A stretch of 64,000 nt of DNA, from positions 186,001-250,000 of the forward strand of contig NZ_VJZZ01000001.1 in NCBI RefSeq assembly GCF_009659535.1, written 5' to 3'. The DNA comes from Aggregicoccus sp. 17bor-14 (lineage in GTDB: Bacteria; Myxococcota; Myxococcia; Myxococcales; Myxococcaceae). Position 1 is the first letter of the stretch; every line of letters starts with the position of its first letter. The notes under the pieces are model-generated. The model saw nothing but the letters and a program-made list of their open reading frames with translations. It was not told the DNA's origin and ran no database searches. Position numbers and translations under genes: made by a program. This document shows, one piece after another, positions 26,195 to 35,503 of this stretch.

Positions 26195-27727
26195 ATGGAC
26201 TCGGCGATGGACTGGTATACTCCGCTGCTCTCCGCCATGACCCGCTCTCCCGATGCCGCCCAGGTGCTCCTCTCCGTCGGAAGCCTGCTGGGGCAAGAGG
26301 TGGACCTGGACGCGGTGCTGCAGACGCTGGTGGACCGCATCGCCACCACGCTGCAGGCGGACCGCGGCACGCTCTGGCTCCTGGACCCGGCGCGCGGCGA
26401 GCTCTTCACGCGCGCCGCGCACCTGCCCGAGGTCTCCCAGCTGCGCCTCAAGCTGGGCCAGGGCGTGGCCGGGCACGTGGCGCAGACGGGCGAAGCGGTG
26501 AACGTGCCCGACCCCCAGGGCGAGCGCCGCTTCTTCCCGGACATCGACCGCATGACGGGCTACCGCACCACGAGCCTGCTCGCGGTGCCGCTGCGCGACG
26601 AGGGCGCGCAGCTCTACGGCGTCCTGCAGGTGCTCAACCGCCGCGGCGCGGAGCGCTTCGACGCGGAGGACCAGGCGCGGCTCGAGGCGATCGCCGCGCA
26701 GCTGGGCGCGGCGCTGCAGCACACCAGCCTCTACCGGGAGCTGCAGCGGGCGCGCGAACAGCCGGGTGCCCCGGTCGCCTACTTCTACAACCGCATCATC
26801 GGTGAATCGCCCGCGCTGCGGGCGCTCTACCGGGTGGTGCAGAAAGCCGCGCCCACGGACGCGACGGTGCTCATCCGCGGAGAGAGCGGCTGCGGCAAGG
26901 AGCTGTTCGCGCGCGCGGTGCACGTGAACGGCCCGCGGCGCGAGCGCCCCTTCGTGAAGGTGGACTGCGCGGCGCTGCCCGCGGCGCTGATCGAGAACGA
27001 GCTGTTCGGCCACGAGAAGGGGGCCTTCACCGGTGCGGACGGCCGCGTGGAGGGCAAGTTCGAGGCGGCCCAGGGCGGCACCGTCTTCCTCGACGAGCTC
27101 GGAGAGCTGCCGCTCGCGGTGCAGGGAAAGCTGCTTCGCGTGCTGCAGGACCGCGAGTTCGAGCGTGTGGGCGGCACGCAGACGGTGCGCGTGGACGTGC
27201 GCATCGTGGCGGCGACGCACCAGGATCTCCCACGCAAGGTGGCCGAGGGCAGCTTCCGGGAGGACCTCTATTACCGCATCAAGGTGGTGGAGCTGCTCTT
27301 GCCACCGCTGCGCGAGCGTGGCCCGGAAGACATCGAGCGGCTCGCGCGCCACTTCCTCGCCGAGGCCACCCGCCGCCACCGCCTGCGGCCCGCGCCGCGG
27401 CTCTCGGCCGCCGCGCTCGAGCGGCTCAAGGCCTACCGCTGGCCCGGCAACGTGCGCGAGCTGGAGAACTGCATCGAGAGCGCCGCCGTGCTCTCCGAGG
27501 GGGAGATCCAGGCCGAGCACCTGCCCCTGCCCTCGCCCGCGCCGCGTGGGGCGCCCGCGGCCGAGGGCGGGGATGTGCTGCTCCCGCTCGCCGAGGTGGA
27601 GCGCCGGCACATCCTGCGGGTGCTCGAGGCGGTAGGCGGAAATCGCACCGCCGCCGCACGAACCCTGGACATTGGACGCAACACACTTGGCCGCAAGCTC
27701 AAGGAGTATGGGCTCGGGGAGGAGTAG
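26195..27727 (+). CDS. Sigma54-dependent activator with N-terminal GAF domain
   Basis: A 510-residue bacterial enhancer-binding protein. A GAF sensor (about 25-180) is followed by an AAA+ domain: Walker A GESGCGKE (229-236, with Cys where Thr is usual), the sigma54-contact loop GAFTGA (276-281), the Walker B region [13 protein letters not shown], and [13 protein letters not shown]-terminal Fis-type helix-turn-helix has [29 protein letters not shown]. It should activate sigma54 promoters in response to a small molecule or redox signal bound by GAF; no receiver domain is present. ATG at 26195 is used; 26207 and 26237 are in-frame alternatives without clear ribosome sites. Confidence 0.95.
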   Translation: MDSAMDWYTPLLSAMTRSPDAAQVLLSVGSLLGQEVDLDAVLQTLVDRIATTLQADRGTLWLLDPARGELFTRAAHLPEVSQLRLKLGQGVAGHVAQTGEAVNVPDPQGERRFFPDIDRMTGYRTTSLLAVPLRDEGAQLYGVLQVLNRRGAERFDAEDQARLEAIAAQLGAALQHTSLYRELQRAREQPGAPVAYFYNRIIGESPALRALYRVVQKAAPTDATVLIRGESGCGKELFARAVHVNGPRRERPFVKVDCAALPAALIENELFGHEKGAFTGADGRVEGKFEAAQGGTVFLDELGELPLAVQGKLLRVLQDREFERVGGTQTVRVDVRIVAATHQDLPRKVAEGSFREDLYYRIKVVELLLPPLRERGPEDIERLARHFLAEATRRHRLRPAPRLSAAALERLKAYRWPGNVRELENCIESAAVLSEGEIQAEHLPLPSPAPRGAPAAEGGDVLLPLAEVERRHILRVLEAVGGNRTAAARTLDIGRNTLGRKLKEYGLGEE

Positions 27728-27739
27728 GATCGCGCGCGC

Positions 27740-28249
27740 ATGGAGATCCACTACGAGTTCACCCTCGAGGACCTGAAGGCGCTGCTCGGCTGGTACCAGG
27801 GGCCCGAGCTCGCGCGCAGGCAGCGGCTGCACCGCTGGGCGGGCAGCGCCTGGCTCGCGCTCATGGGCGCCTCGCTCGCCATCGGGCTCGAGGCGCCCCT
27901 CCCCGCCTGGCTCGCGGTGGCGGCCGTCCCCGCGCTCTTCTGGTGGCGTTACCCGGAAGAGATCCGCCGGCGCGCCGAGCGGCACGCAGCGAGCCAGCTG
28001 CGTCAGGCGGACCGCGAGGGACGCCTCGGCGCCTGCAGCCTGAGCATCACGCCGCAGGGCCTCCGCCTGCGCAGCCCGGGCGCCGACCGCAGCTGGGGTT
28101 GGGAGCGGGTGCAGCAGGTGATCGCGACCGAGACCCTGGTGCTCGTGCTCACCGGCCGGGAGGATCTCGTCGCCGTGCCGCGTCGTGCCCTTCCTCCGGA
28201 CGTGGCGCCCACGGACCTGTTCGTGCGCGTGCGCAGCCGCGTCGCCTGA
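27740..28249 (+). CDS. YcxB-like membrane protein
   Basis: A 169-residue protein of YcxB-like design: an N-terminal strand-rich start (MEIHYEFTLEDLKALL), two membrane helices (about 36-50 and 52-68, with WLALMGASLAIGL and WLAVAAVPALFWWRYP), then a cytoplasmic beta domain with SLSITPQGLRLRSPGADRSWGWERVQQVIATETLVLVL. The function of the family is unknown. It starts 12 bases after the sigma54 activator and may be co-transcribed with it. Its stop lies in the loop of a strong hairpin. Confidence 0.75.
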   Translation: MEIHYEFTLEDLKALLGWYQGPELARRQRLHRWAGSAWLALMGASLAIGLEAPLPAWLAVAAVPALFWWRYPEEIRRRAERHAASQLRQADREGRLGACSLSITPQGLRLRSPGADRSWGWERVQQVIATETLVLVLTGREDLVAVPRRALPPDVAPTDLFVRVRSRVA

Positions 28250-28260
28250 GGCGGCTGCGC
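28231..28260. terminator. Perfect 10-bp hairpin overlapping a stop codon, convergent junction
   Basis: GCGCAGCCGC (28231-28240) pairs exactly with GCGGCTGCGC (28251-28260). The 10-base loop contains the TGA stop of the YcxB-like gene (28247-28249). The convergent hydrolase gene ends at 28269. A likely bidirectional terminator without T-run. Confidence 0.55.
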
Positions 28261-28268
28261 GGGCGCGC

Positions 28269-29273
28269 TCAGGGCGCGAGCGTGCGGCCGAAGAAGGCGA
28301 CGAGCTCGTCGGCGAGCTCGCGGTGCAGGGCCCCGCGGTCCACTCCGGGCGGGTCCTCGCAGATCATCGGAACCCGCTGGCGTTGCTCCGGCCCACAGGG
28401 AGCGAGGAAGACGTAGTGGCCGGCCTCCGGGAACAGCCGGTACTCGGGCGGGCGGGGCAGTCCGCCGCGCACCCGCTCGGCATTGTCCGCGAGGGGGAGC
28501 ACCTCGTCCTTTCCGGCGGCGTAGAGCCGCACCGGCACCTTCACGCCCTTCAAGGCGGCCCGGTCGAAGGGGAGCGCCAGCGGGGCCATGACGGCGAGCG
28601 CCCGCACGCGCGGGTCGGCGCGCGCCCGTAGCTTCGGATGCAGTACCCGAAGCTCGAAGCGCCCTCCCCCACACAGCTCGGCGTCGGTGGGGTGGGCGCG
28701 GCAGTAGCGCTGCCACAGGCGAAAGTCGGGCCGCGCGCCTCCCAGGACGAGGGTGGTGTAGCCGCCCGCGGAGAAGCCGGCGGCGCCGATGCGCCGCGGG
28801 TCCACGTGCTCGCCGAGCCCCGGGGCCGCGAGCACGGCGTCCACCAGTGCCGACATCTGGAGGGGCCGGCCGAGCAGCACGGCATCAGAGCCGGCGCCCG
28901 AGGTGTCCTGCGCGTTGTCCAGCGGGTGATCCAACGAGGCCACGACGAAGCCGTGTGAGGCGAGCGCGGTTGCGAGATCGTGGTGACCGAGCCGCGTGCC
29001 GCCATGACCGTGCGAGAGGACCACGAGGGCGAAGCGCCCAGGCGCGATGGGCGCACCGTCGGAGGCGTCCACCCGGTAGGGGCCCAGGGCCGTGGGAGGC
29101 CCCGCGGTCGCAGCAGGATAGAAGGCGATGGCCTTCATCTCGCCGCCGCCCACGGGATCCTTCACGGAGAGGGCACGAAACCCTGCGCCTGCCGCGCTCG
29201 CGGGCGCAGCGCACAGCGTCAGGCATAGGATGAGGCACGCAGTCAGCCGGGTGGCGAGCATGCGCGGCACCAT
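28269..29273 (-). CDS. Secreted alpha/beta hydrolase (PAF-acetylhydrolase/chlorophyllase-like)
   Basis: A 334-residue exported hydrolase. A signal peptide (MLATRLTACLILCLTLCAAPASA, from the second Met at 29261) is followed by an alpha/beta-hydrolase domain: the oxyanion region VVLSHGHGGTRLGHHDLATALASHGFVVASLDHP, nucleophile elbow GFSAGG, and a late His in PEAGHYVFLAPCG. This architecture resembles the platelet-activating-factor acetylhydrolase / dienelactone-hydrolase-like group, which cleaves short esters. Cysteines in the second half (RYCRAH, ELCGGG, APCGPE, ICEDPP) suggest disulfides. The true start may be 29261. Confidence 0.85.
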   Translation of the reverse strand: MVPRMLATRLTACLILCLTLCAAPASAAGAGFRALSVKDPVGGGEMKAIAFYPAATAGPPTALGPYRVDASDGAPIAPGRFALVVLSHGHGGTRLGHHDLATALASHGFVVASLDHPLDNAQDTSGAGSDAVLLGRPLQMSALVDAVLAAPGLGEHVDPRRIGAAGFSAGGYTTLVLGGARPDFRLWQRYCRAHPTDAELCGGGRFELRVLHPKLRARADPRVRALAVMAPLALPFDRAALKGVKVPVRLYAAGKDEVLPLADNAERVRGGLPRPPEYRLFPEAGHYVFLAPCGPEQRQRVPMICEDPPGVDRGALHRELADELVAFFGRTLAP

Positions 29274-29378
29274 GCCACCGTCACCGCTCTACCGCAGGTG
29301 GCTACGACCGCAGGGCGAGCCCCTCCTCGGCGCGAGGTCCCCAGTCGAGAGCCGCTGGGCGCTATCATCGCGCGCGCC

Positions 29379-29696
29379 ATGGTGCCCCTCCCCAGCCACC
29401 GCGCGAAGCACGACGCCCCGCCGCCTCTGCCCGTGAAGGAGCAGCTGCGCCAGCGTCTGCTGCGCGAGCTCGGGGGCGGCGACGGGGGCCGCATCCGCTG
29501 CCCGCGCTGCCGCTGGAAGCCGCGGGCCTCGGATCGCTGGGGCTGCCGCTGCGGGCACTCCTGGAACACCTTCGACACCCGCGGCCGCTGCCCGCAGTGC
29601 GACTACCAGTGGCAGAACACGCAGTGCCTGCGCTGCCACGAGTTCTCGCCGCATGAGGACTGGTACGCGCCCGCGGGCGAGCCGGAGGCGCGCTAG
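29379..29696 (+). CDS. Small zinc-ribbon protein, unknown function
   Basis: A 105-residue basic protein with four cysteine pairs: CPRC, CRCGH, CPQC and CLRC, enough for two zinc ribbons. A short helix (VKEQLRQRLLRELGG) precedes them. The C-terminal HEFSPHEDWYAP is also conserved-looking. The fold suggests nucleic-acid or protein binding; no specific family was recognised. ATG at 29379 is used because the upstream part of the frame lacks coding character. Its last four bases overlap the end of the convergent GIDE-like gene. Confidence 0.7.
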   Translation: MVPLPSHRAKHDAPPPLPVKEQLRQRLLRELGGGDGGRIRCPRCRWKPRASDRWGCRCGHSWNTFDTRGRCPQCDYQWQNTQCLRCHEFSPHEDWYAPAGEPEAR

Positions 29697-30595
29697 AGGC
29701 GGGAGAGGACGAAGGCCGCGCAGACCACCAGCGCCGCCGCCGATCCGAGCAGCGTCCACGCGCGGCGCAGCAGCTGCGCTCCGGCCGCTTCCCCGTCGCT
29801 GCCCAGCACCAGCAGCGCGGGTCCGCCCTGCAACCCCTTGAGCGCGCAGCGCCCGGGCACCGCGCCGCGCACCAGCGCGCCCACCACGAGGCAGGGCTCC
29901 CCGATGCGCCCCACCCGCTCCCAGGACATCGCGGCCTCCACGGGCTCCGGGCCTGCCGGCAGCCGCGGGTCCAGCGAGGCCACCGAGACGCCCGCGCGGC
30001 AACGGCGCGGCTCCAGCGGAGCAATCACCTGCGAGGGCGCGAAGGTCACCGCCACCTCGTGGCGCTCGCCCCGCAGCGTCACCAACGACGCGTGGCCCCG
30101 CTCCTGGGTGAGCAGCGCGCCGCGCCCGCCGTCGCTCCCACCCTCTTCGTTCGCGCGCAGCTCGGACTCGTAGAAGGCGCACACCAGGCCCGCGGGCGAG
30201 GTCACCGTGCCGCGCGCGCCGAGGCGCCCGCGGAACACGCCCACGCCCCTCTCGCCGCGCAGCGCCTCCCCCACCGCCTCGTCCACGTCCCGGGGCGCAA
30301 GCGCACGCAGGGCCTCGGCGCGGCGGTGTTCGCGCAGGCCGCGCACCACGAACTGCGCCGCCACCGCCAGCAGCACGGCGCTCAGGAGCGGGCCGAGAAT
30401 GGGCTCCAGGGAGAGAGGGACGGGCCCCAGGCTCGTCGCACAGCACAGGCAGCCCAGCGCGAAGAGCGCGAACGTGAGGCGCGGCGCCAGCGCCGAGGGC
30501 ATCCACGCCTGGCGGCGCGCGAGCCAGTACGCCGTCATCCCCAGGCCTGCCAGCCCCGCTGCGAACGCCGGTACTCCCGCTGCCGCTGCCCCCAT
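29693..30595 (-). CDS. Membrane protein with GIDE-like domain
   Basis: A 300-residue membrane protein. Helices at about 5-25, 37-57 and 63-85 are followed by a soluble domain and a C-terminal helix (LLGSAAALVVCAAFVLSRL). The soluble part contains SPAGLVCAFYESEL and later MSWERVGRIGEPCLVVGALV, a pattern like the GIDE domain shared by the mitochondrial E3 ligase MUL1 and many bacterial membrane proteins of unknown function. No RING finger is present, so ligase activity is not implied. Its stop overlaps that of the convergent zinc-ribbon gene by four bases. Confidence 0.65.
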   Translation of the reverse strand: MGAAAAGVPAFAAGLAGLGMTAYWLARRQAWMPSALAPRLTFALFALGCLCCATSLGPVPLSLEPILGPLLSAVLLAVAAQFVVRGLREHRRAEALRALAPRDVDEAVGEALRGERGVGVFRGRLGARGTVTSPAGLVCAFYESELRANEEGGSDGGRGALLTQERGHASLVTLRGERHEVAVTFAPSQVIAPLEPRRCRAGVSVASLDPRLPAGPEPVEAAMSWERVGRIGEPCLVVGALVRGAVPGRCALKGLQGGPALLVLGSDGEAAGAQLLRRAWTLLGSAAALVVCAAFVLSRL

Positions 30596-30697
30596 CCGCT
30601 CCCCCTCCCGCCAGTCCCCGTCAAGGTGGGGACGCGGGTCGGGTGATGCAAGCAGAGTGCCGCGCGCGGCGAGCCGGCGCGCAGTGTCGCGCAGCGC

Positions 30698-32755
30698 TCA
30701 CTCCGCGGGCGCGTCGGAGATCTTCTTCCGCGGGCGGGGAAGCTCGGTTCCCTTGATCTGTAGATCGTCGAAGGTGCAGGCCTGGTTGCGGCAGCCCAGC
30801 GCGACCTTCGCCACGCGCCCCTGGAGCCCGGGGAGGAACTTGCGGGCGTAGCGCTGGTTGTTGAGGAAGGCCTGGGCCTCGACCCCGTTCTTGCGCCGCT
30901 CGAGCTGCAGGCGCACGAGGTAGGGCCCCTCGCGAGGCACGGGCATCTCGTCCTCGACGAGGTCCTCGAGATCCTGCGCGCTGTTGCCCACGATCTCCTC
31001 GCCGTCCGGGCCGAGGTAGCGCCACGACAGGCGCATGCCCACGCCGGGGATGGCGAAGGCGGAGACCTGCAGATCCTTGATGCGGAAGGCCAGCTCGCCG
31101 AAGTGCTGGGCATCCTCCTCGACCGCGAACTGGGGCCCCAGGGGCTGCACGTCCATCAGCACCTGGGCGCTGAAGTCGTCGCTGCTGTAGTAGCGGTGCG
31201 CGAGGTAGGCGCGCGGCACCAGGCGCCCGCCGTCGCTCTCGCTGCCCGCCTGCTGCACGCTGAGCTGCCCGCCCTGCACCTTCCAGCTGCCCGCCCAGAG
31301 GTTGAGCTCCTCGGTGCCCTGCGCATCGAAGCGCAGGCCCAGCTGCGAGCGCCCCGCCTCGAGCGCCTTCGCGTCCGCCGCGACGAAGAGCTCGGCGTTG
31401 GTGTTGGGGGGAAAGCCCTTGGGGCCGGGCTTCACGTGCACGCCCTGCGCCCCGATGACCACCTGCTTGCCGTCCTTGCCATCCACGTGGAGGCTGACCG
31501 GCCCGACCACCGCGCGCACGATGAGCCCGAGCACCACGAGCCCACCGACGACCGAGAGGCCGCGCCGCACCCCGCGCCAGCCCACGCGAAGCCCCGCGGC
31601 GACGGAGGAGCCCGCGGCAGGAACGGCCGCGCCGCTGGCCACATGCAGCACCACCGCGCCGGAGGGGCTGCTCCCCGTGAGGACCTCCAGCGCGGCGCAG
31701 GCCTCGGCAGCGCTCGGGTAGCGCGCCTCGGGCTCGTTCTCGAGCATGCGCGCGACCACCGCGTCCACGCGCGGGTCCAGCTCGGGGTTGCGCTCGGAGG
31801 GCAGGCGGAAGCGGCCCACGGGGAGCTCCCCGGTGAGCAGCTCGTAGAGCACCACGCCGAGCGAGAACAGGTCCGCGCGCCCGTCCACGTGCTTCGCGTC
31901 GCGGCGCTGCTCGGGCGCCATGTAGTTGAGCGTGCCCATGGCCACCGAGGTCGCGGTGACCTGCAGGCGCGCGCCGGGCAGCTGGATGCCGGCGAGCCCG
32001 AAGTCCGCCACCTTCGCGTGGCCGCGCGAGTCGAGGAGGATGTTCTCCGGCTTGAGGTCGCGGTGGACGATCCCCTCCTCGTGCGCGCACTGCACCGCGC
32101 GCGCCACCTGCAGCACGATGCGCAGCGCCTCGAGCGGAGCGAGCCGGCCCATCACCTCGCGCAGCGAGCGGCCCTCCACGTACTCCATGACGAAGTAGTA
32201 GTGCTCGCCCGCGCGGCCGCGGTCGATGATCTGCACGATGTGCGGGTGGCTGAGCGCCGCGAGCGCCGTGGCCTCCTTGTCGAAGCGGGTGACGAACTCG
32301 GGGTCCTGCGCGAGCTTGGGCGGCAGGAGCTTCACCGCCACCGTGCGCCCGAGCGACTCCTGGCGCGCGAGCCACACCTCGCCCATCCCGCCGCGCCCCA
32401 GCACCTGGAGCAGCTGGTAGCCGGGGAGCACCGGCGCACTGCCCGGCACGAAGGTGCCGTCGAACGAGGCGCCGTCCACCCCGTGCACCGCCGCCGCAGC
32501 CGCGGGCCCCGGAGCCGGGCCCACGGGCCGGGGCGTCACGCGGGGCGCGCGGGCGACGCTGCCCTCGGGCACCACCGTGTTGCGATCGTGCACCGTGCTC
32601 ACGGCGGCCCGCACCACGTTGCGCGGAGCCCGTTCATTCGTGCTCGCGGAGCTCACCTCGAAGGCCGTCCCGCAGCTGCACAGCAGGCGCTGGCCGCGAG
32701 GCGCGTGCGCCACGTCGTGCGGCGCCTGACAGTGCGGGCAGGCCTGGGTGCTCAT
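30698..32755 (-). CDS. Transmembrane Ser/Thr protein kinase with N-terminal zinc ribbon and C-terminal jelly-roll-like sensor
   Basis: A 685-residue Hanks-type kinase. The N-terminus has a zinc ribbon (CPHC at 6-9, CSC at 26-28). The kinase domain (about 113-370) is intact: GRGGMGEVW, Lys142 in VAVKLL, HRDLKPEN (231-238), DFGL (251-254) and MAPEQ. A membrane helix near 395-415 (VGGLVVLGLIVRAVVGP) leads to an extracytoplasmic beta-rich domain with LNLWAGSWKVQGGQLSV and ACTFDDLQIKG, resembling the 3-keto-disaccharide hydrolase/LamG-like jelly roll, a plausible ligand sensor. The ATG overlaps the stop of the upstream cyclase gene by four bases. The frame extends to 32902 but that part is antisense to the cyclase. 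Confidence 0.93.
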   Translation of the reverse strand: MSTQACPHCQAPHDVAHAPRGQRLLCSCGTAFEVSSASTNERAPRNVVRAAVSTVHDRNTVVPEGSVARAPRVTPRPVGPAPGPAAAAAVHGVDGASFDGTFVPGSAPVLPGYQLLQVLGRGGMGEVWLARQESLGRTVAVKLLPPKLAQDPEFVTRFDKEATALAALSHPHIVQIIDRGRAGEHYYFVMEYVEGRSLREVMGRLAPLEALRIVLQVARAVQCAHEEGIVHRDLKPENILLDSRGHAKVADFGLAGIQLPGARLQVTATSVAMGTLNYMAPEQRRDAKHVDGRADLFSLGVVLYELLTGELPVGRFRLPSERNPELDPRVDAVVARMLENEPEARYPSAAEACAALEVLTGSSPSGAVVLHVASGAAVPAAGSSVAAGLRVGWRGVRRGLSVVGGLVVLGLIVRAVVGPVSLHVDGKDGKQVVIGAQGVHVKPGPKGFPPNTNAELFVAADAKALEAGRSQLGLRFDAQGTEELNLWAGSWKVQGGQLSVQQAGSESDGGRLVPRAYLAHRYYSSDDFSAQVLMDVQPLGPQFAVEEDAQHFGELAFRIKDLQVSAFAIPGVGMRLSWRYLGPDGEEIVGNSAQDLEDLVEDEMPVPREGPYLVRLQLERRKNGVEAQAFLNNQRYARKFLPGLQGRVAKVALGCRNQACTFDDLQIKGTELPRPRKKISDAPAE

Positions 32756-34389
32756 GCGAGCCCGCGGATGCGGAAGGTGGGGACGCCCCTGCCCTTGCCC
32801 TTCACCTGCAGCACCGGCAGCGCCTCGGTCCGGAAGCCCGCGCCGGCCCTGTCCACGGTGGACTCGGCCGCGAGCACCTCGCCCGCGGCGGCGAGCCCGC
32901 ACAGGCGGCTCGCGGTGTTGACGGTGTCGCCAATGGCCGTGAACTCGTGGCGCTCGGCGCTACCCATGTAGCCCACGACCGCCTGACCGGTGTTCACGCC
33001 GATACCCACGCCGATGGGCTTCTTGCCCTGGGCCACGCGGCGCTGGTTCAGCTCCTCCACCGCGTCCTGCATCTCCAGCGCGGCGCGCAGCGCGCGCGAG
33101 GCGTCGTCCGGGTGGCTCGAGGGCGGCCCCCACACGGCCATCACGCAGTCGCCGATGAACTTGTCCAGGTTGCCCTCGTGGCGGAACACCACCTGGGCCA
33201 TGGCGGTGAAGAAGTCGTTGAGCATCTCCACCGTGTCCTGGGGCGACTCGTCCTCCGCGAGCGTGGTGAAGCTGCGGATGTCCGCGAAGAGGCAGCTCAC
33301 CTCCGCGAGCCGGCTCTGGCGCAGGTCCTCGATCTTCCCCTGGATGACCGCGTCCGCGACCGCGCGCGAGAGGAAGCGGCTGAGCTCGGCGCGGGTGAGC
33401 GCCTCGGCGCGCACCTGCTCGGCGAGCGCCGTATTCTCCAGCGCGATGCCCGCCTGCGCGGCGATGCCCGAGAGGATGGCGAGGTCCTTCTCGCTGAAGG
33501 CGTTGATGCGCTGGCGCGTGTCGAGGAAGAGCACCGCCTTCACGCTGCCGTTCGACAGCAGCGGCACCGCCATGGCGGAGCGGATGCCCTGCGCGACGAT
33601 GCTCTCGGCGGCGCTGAAGCGCTCGTCCAGGATGGCGTCCGCGGTGAGCACCGCGCGGCGGCTCTCCGCCACGCGCCGCAGCACGGTGTCGCTGAGCACC
33701 ACCTCGGCCTGGCCGCCCTGGCGGTTGCGCGCCACCACGGGGCGGAAGCGCGGCTCGCCCTCCGCCCCTTCCAGGGTGAAGATGACGCCGTTGTCCGCGG
33801 CGAGCAGCTGGAAGGCCACGGCGAGGATCTGCTCGAAGAGATCGTCCTGCTTGCCGCGCAGGCTCACCTGGCGGTGGAACTCGTGCGCGATGCGCAGCTT
33901 CTCGTAGTCGCGCCGCAGCGCCGCCACGTCCGTCAGCTCCTCGGCGGGGCGGAAGTTCTGCGGCACCGGGTCCATCTGCGCGAGGAAGGCGGGCGCGCTC
34001 GCGGCCGAGGCCACCACCGTGACGCCGGGGGCGGCGCGCCCGGGGCGCTCCTCGCCGGCGCGGAACACGAGCCGGCAGCTGCCCAGGGAGATCTCGTCTC
34101 CGTCGCGCAGCCGCAGCTCGCGCACCACGCGCCGGCCGTTGACGAAGGTGCCGTTGGAGGAGTTCAGGTCGCGCAGCACGAAGTCCGCGCCCTCGCGCTC
34201 GATGAGCGCGTGCTCCTTGGAGACCTCGCGGTCCACCAGGCGCAGGGTGTTGGACGGGTGGCGCCCCAGCGTCACCCGGGGCTGATCCAGCGCGAAGTCG
34301 CCGCGCTGTCCGTCCGCGAAGGTGCCCGTGAGCCGGGGTCCGGACGCAGGGGCGCCGCGGTCTGCGGGAGTGCTGGCAGGCTGCGGCAT
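32752..34389 (-). CDS. FHA-GAF-adenylate/guanylate cyclase
   Basis: A 545-residue class III nucleotide cyclase. An FHA domain (about 35-112: VTLGRHPSNTLRLVDREVSKEHALI and DLNSSNGTFVNG) binds phosphothreonine peptides. A GAF domain (about 165-320) follows, then a linker helix and the catalytic domain (about 350-525) with CLFADIRSFTTLAED and FIGDCVMAVWG supplying the two metal aspartates, and VGYMGSAERHEFTAIGDTVNTASRL. It makes cAMP or cGMP; the nucleotide was not decided. The gene overlaps a Ser/Thr kinase gene, so the FHA domain may read phosphorylation by that kinase. Confidence 0.93.
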   Translation of the reverse strand: MPQPASTPADRGAPASGPRLTGTFADGQRGDFALDQPRVTLGRHPSNTLRLVDREVSKEHALIEREGADFVLRDLNSSNGTFVNGRRVVRELRLRDGDEISLGSCRLVFRAGEERPGRAAPGVTVVASAASAPAFLAQMDPVPQNFRPAEELTDVAALRRDYEKLRIAHEFHRQVSLRGKQDDLFEQILAVAFQLLAADNGVIFTLEGAEGEPRFRPVVARNRQGGQAEVVLSDTVLRRVAESRRAVLTADAILDERFSAAESIVAQGIRSAMAVPLLSNGSVKAVLFLDTRQRINAFSEKDLAILSGIAAQAGIALENTALAEQVRAEALTRAELSRFLSRAVADAVIQGKIEDLRQSRLAEVSCLFADIRSFTTLAEDESPQDTVEMLNDFFTAMAQVVFRHEGNLDKFIGDCVMAVWGPPSSHPDDASRALRAALEMQDAVEELNQRRVAQGKKPIGVGIGVNTGQAVVGYMGSAERHEFTAIGDTVNTASRLCGLAAAGEVLAAESTVDRAGAGFRTEALPVLQVKGKGRGVPTFRIRGLA

Positions 34390-34426
34390 CAGGTGGGAGA
34401 CCTCACCGGCGGGAGACTAGCAGAGC

Positions 34427-34468
34427 CCCCCTGGAGCGGGGAGTGGCGGCGCCCGCCCCACCAGGGGG
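34427..34468 (-). terminator. Hairpin after the envelope lipoprotein gene
   Basis: CCCCCTGG (34427-34434) pairs with CCAGGGGG (34461-34468). The region between is G+C-rich with further pairing potential. It lies downstream of the lipoprotein gene and before the cyclase start, so it may separate the two transcripts. There is no T-tract. Confidence 0.35.
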
Positions 34469-34478
34469 CAGGCGGGCT

Positions 34479-35411
34479 CTAGGTCCCGGGGGCCGCCGCC
34501 GGGGCGGCGCGCACGCTCGGCGGGTCGGTCTTGATGGCCAGGCCGAACGCCGGGTACAGCGTCACGCCGCCCAGGTTGCGCTCGCGGCCGAGCACGTTCG
34601 CCTTCGACGAGGTGTAGCCGCCGGTGAGCTCCGCGAAGAGGTGCACGTACCGGTAGCCCACCGCGACGCCGAAGGTGGAGCCCCAAAAGTGCCCCGTCAC
34701 CTTCGAGGGGACGGTGCCAGGCAGGTTCACGATCTTCCCCGCCTGCTCCTCGGCCTGCTGCAGCGTCTGCTCGATGGTGGTGTGGCTGTAGACGTACTTG
34801 GGCGCGGCGTAGACCTTGAACGCGTCCCCCACGTCGAAGCTCGCGTACACCGGCACCTCCACGTCCCAGCGGGAGAAGTCGTCCAGGTGCACGAAGGAGA
34901 GCGCCTCCACGAGCGGGCCGCTGAAGACCTGCTTCGAGACCGCGAGCCCGATGGCCAGGTCCTTCGAGGTGCGCGCGAGCCGGTTCAGCTCCGGGGACTC
35001 TTCCCCGCCGTGCAGCAGGCGGTACTTCGCGTCCAGGCGCAGGCTGGTGCTGCTGTAGCGGATGCCCGCGTCCAGGTTGCGGGCGACACCGGTGCGGGCC
35101 ATGAACTCGTAGTTCACGCCGGGCGGCTCCACGGCGAGCGCGATGCCCGCGCCGAGCAGCGCCTGCTGGTCCTCCTCGGTGAGGCTGTAGTCCTCGCCGT
35201 TCACCAGGTGGTCCTTGATGCGGCGCGCCTGGTCCTTGCCCAGCTTGCCCACGTCCAGGATGGTGCCCAGCGGCGCGTAGGCGCCGAGGCCCGCGCTCAC
35301 CTGCACCTGCCCCCGCTCGAGCGGGACGGCGGTCTGCAGGGTGGAGAGGGTGCTCGCGCAGCCGGAGGCGAGGGTGAGCAGGACGAGGAGAGGCAGACGC
35401 GGGGAGAGCAT
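34479..35411 (-). CDS. Predicted envelope lipoprotein with beta-rich body
   Basis: A 310-residue protein. MLSPRLPLLVLLTLASGCAS is a lipoprotein signal (LASGC, Cys18). The rest alternates polar and aromatic or hydrophobic residues, as in outer-membrane beta structures: VQVSAGLGAYAPLG, NLDAGIRYSSTSLRLDAKYRLL, VEVPVYASFDVG, FKVYAAPKYVYSH, TFGVAVGYRYVHLFAELTGGYTSS. The frame opens at 35453, but ATG at 35411 is preceded by GGGAAGAC. No named family was recognised. It diverges from truD over a 92-base gap. Confidence 0.72.
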   Translation of the reverse strand: MLSPRLPLLVLLTLASGCASTLSTLQTAVPLERGQVQVSAGLGAYAPLGTILDVGKLGKDQARRIKDHLVNGEDYSLTEEDQQALLGAGIALAVEPPGVNYEFMARTGVARNLDAGIRYSSTSLRLDAKYRLLHGGEESPELNRLARTSKDLAIGLAVSKQVFSGPLVEALSFVHLDDFSRWDVEVPVYASFDVGDAFKVYAAPKYVYSHTTIEQTLQQAEEQAGKIVNLPGTVPSKVTGHFWGSTFGVAVGYRYVHLFAELTGGYTSSKANVLGRERNLGGVTLYPAFGLAIKTDPPSVRAAPAAAPGT

Positions 35412-35503
35412 GTCTTCCCAGACTATGCGCTCGCCGGGGGAGCTGTCAGGCAAAGTGGATTCGCGCCTTTATCGGAGGGGCCCGCGCTGGTAAGGGAGCA
35501 TCC

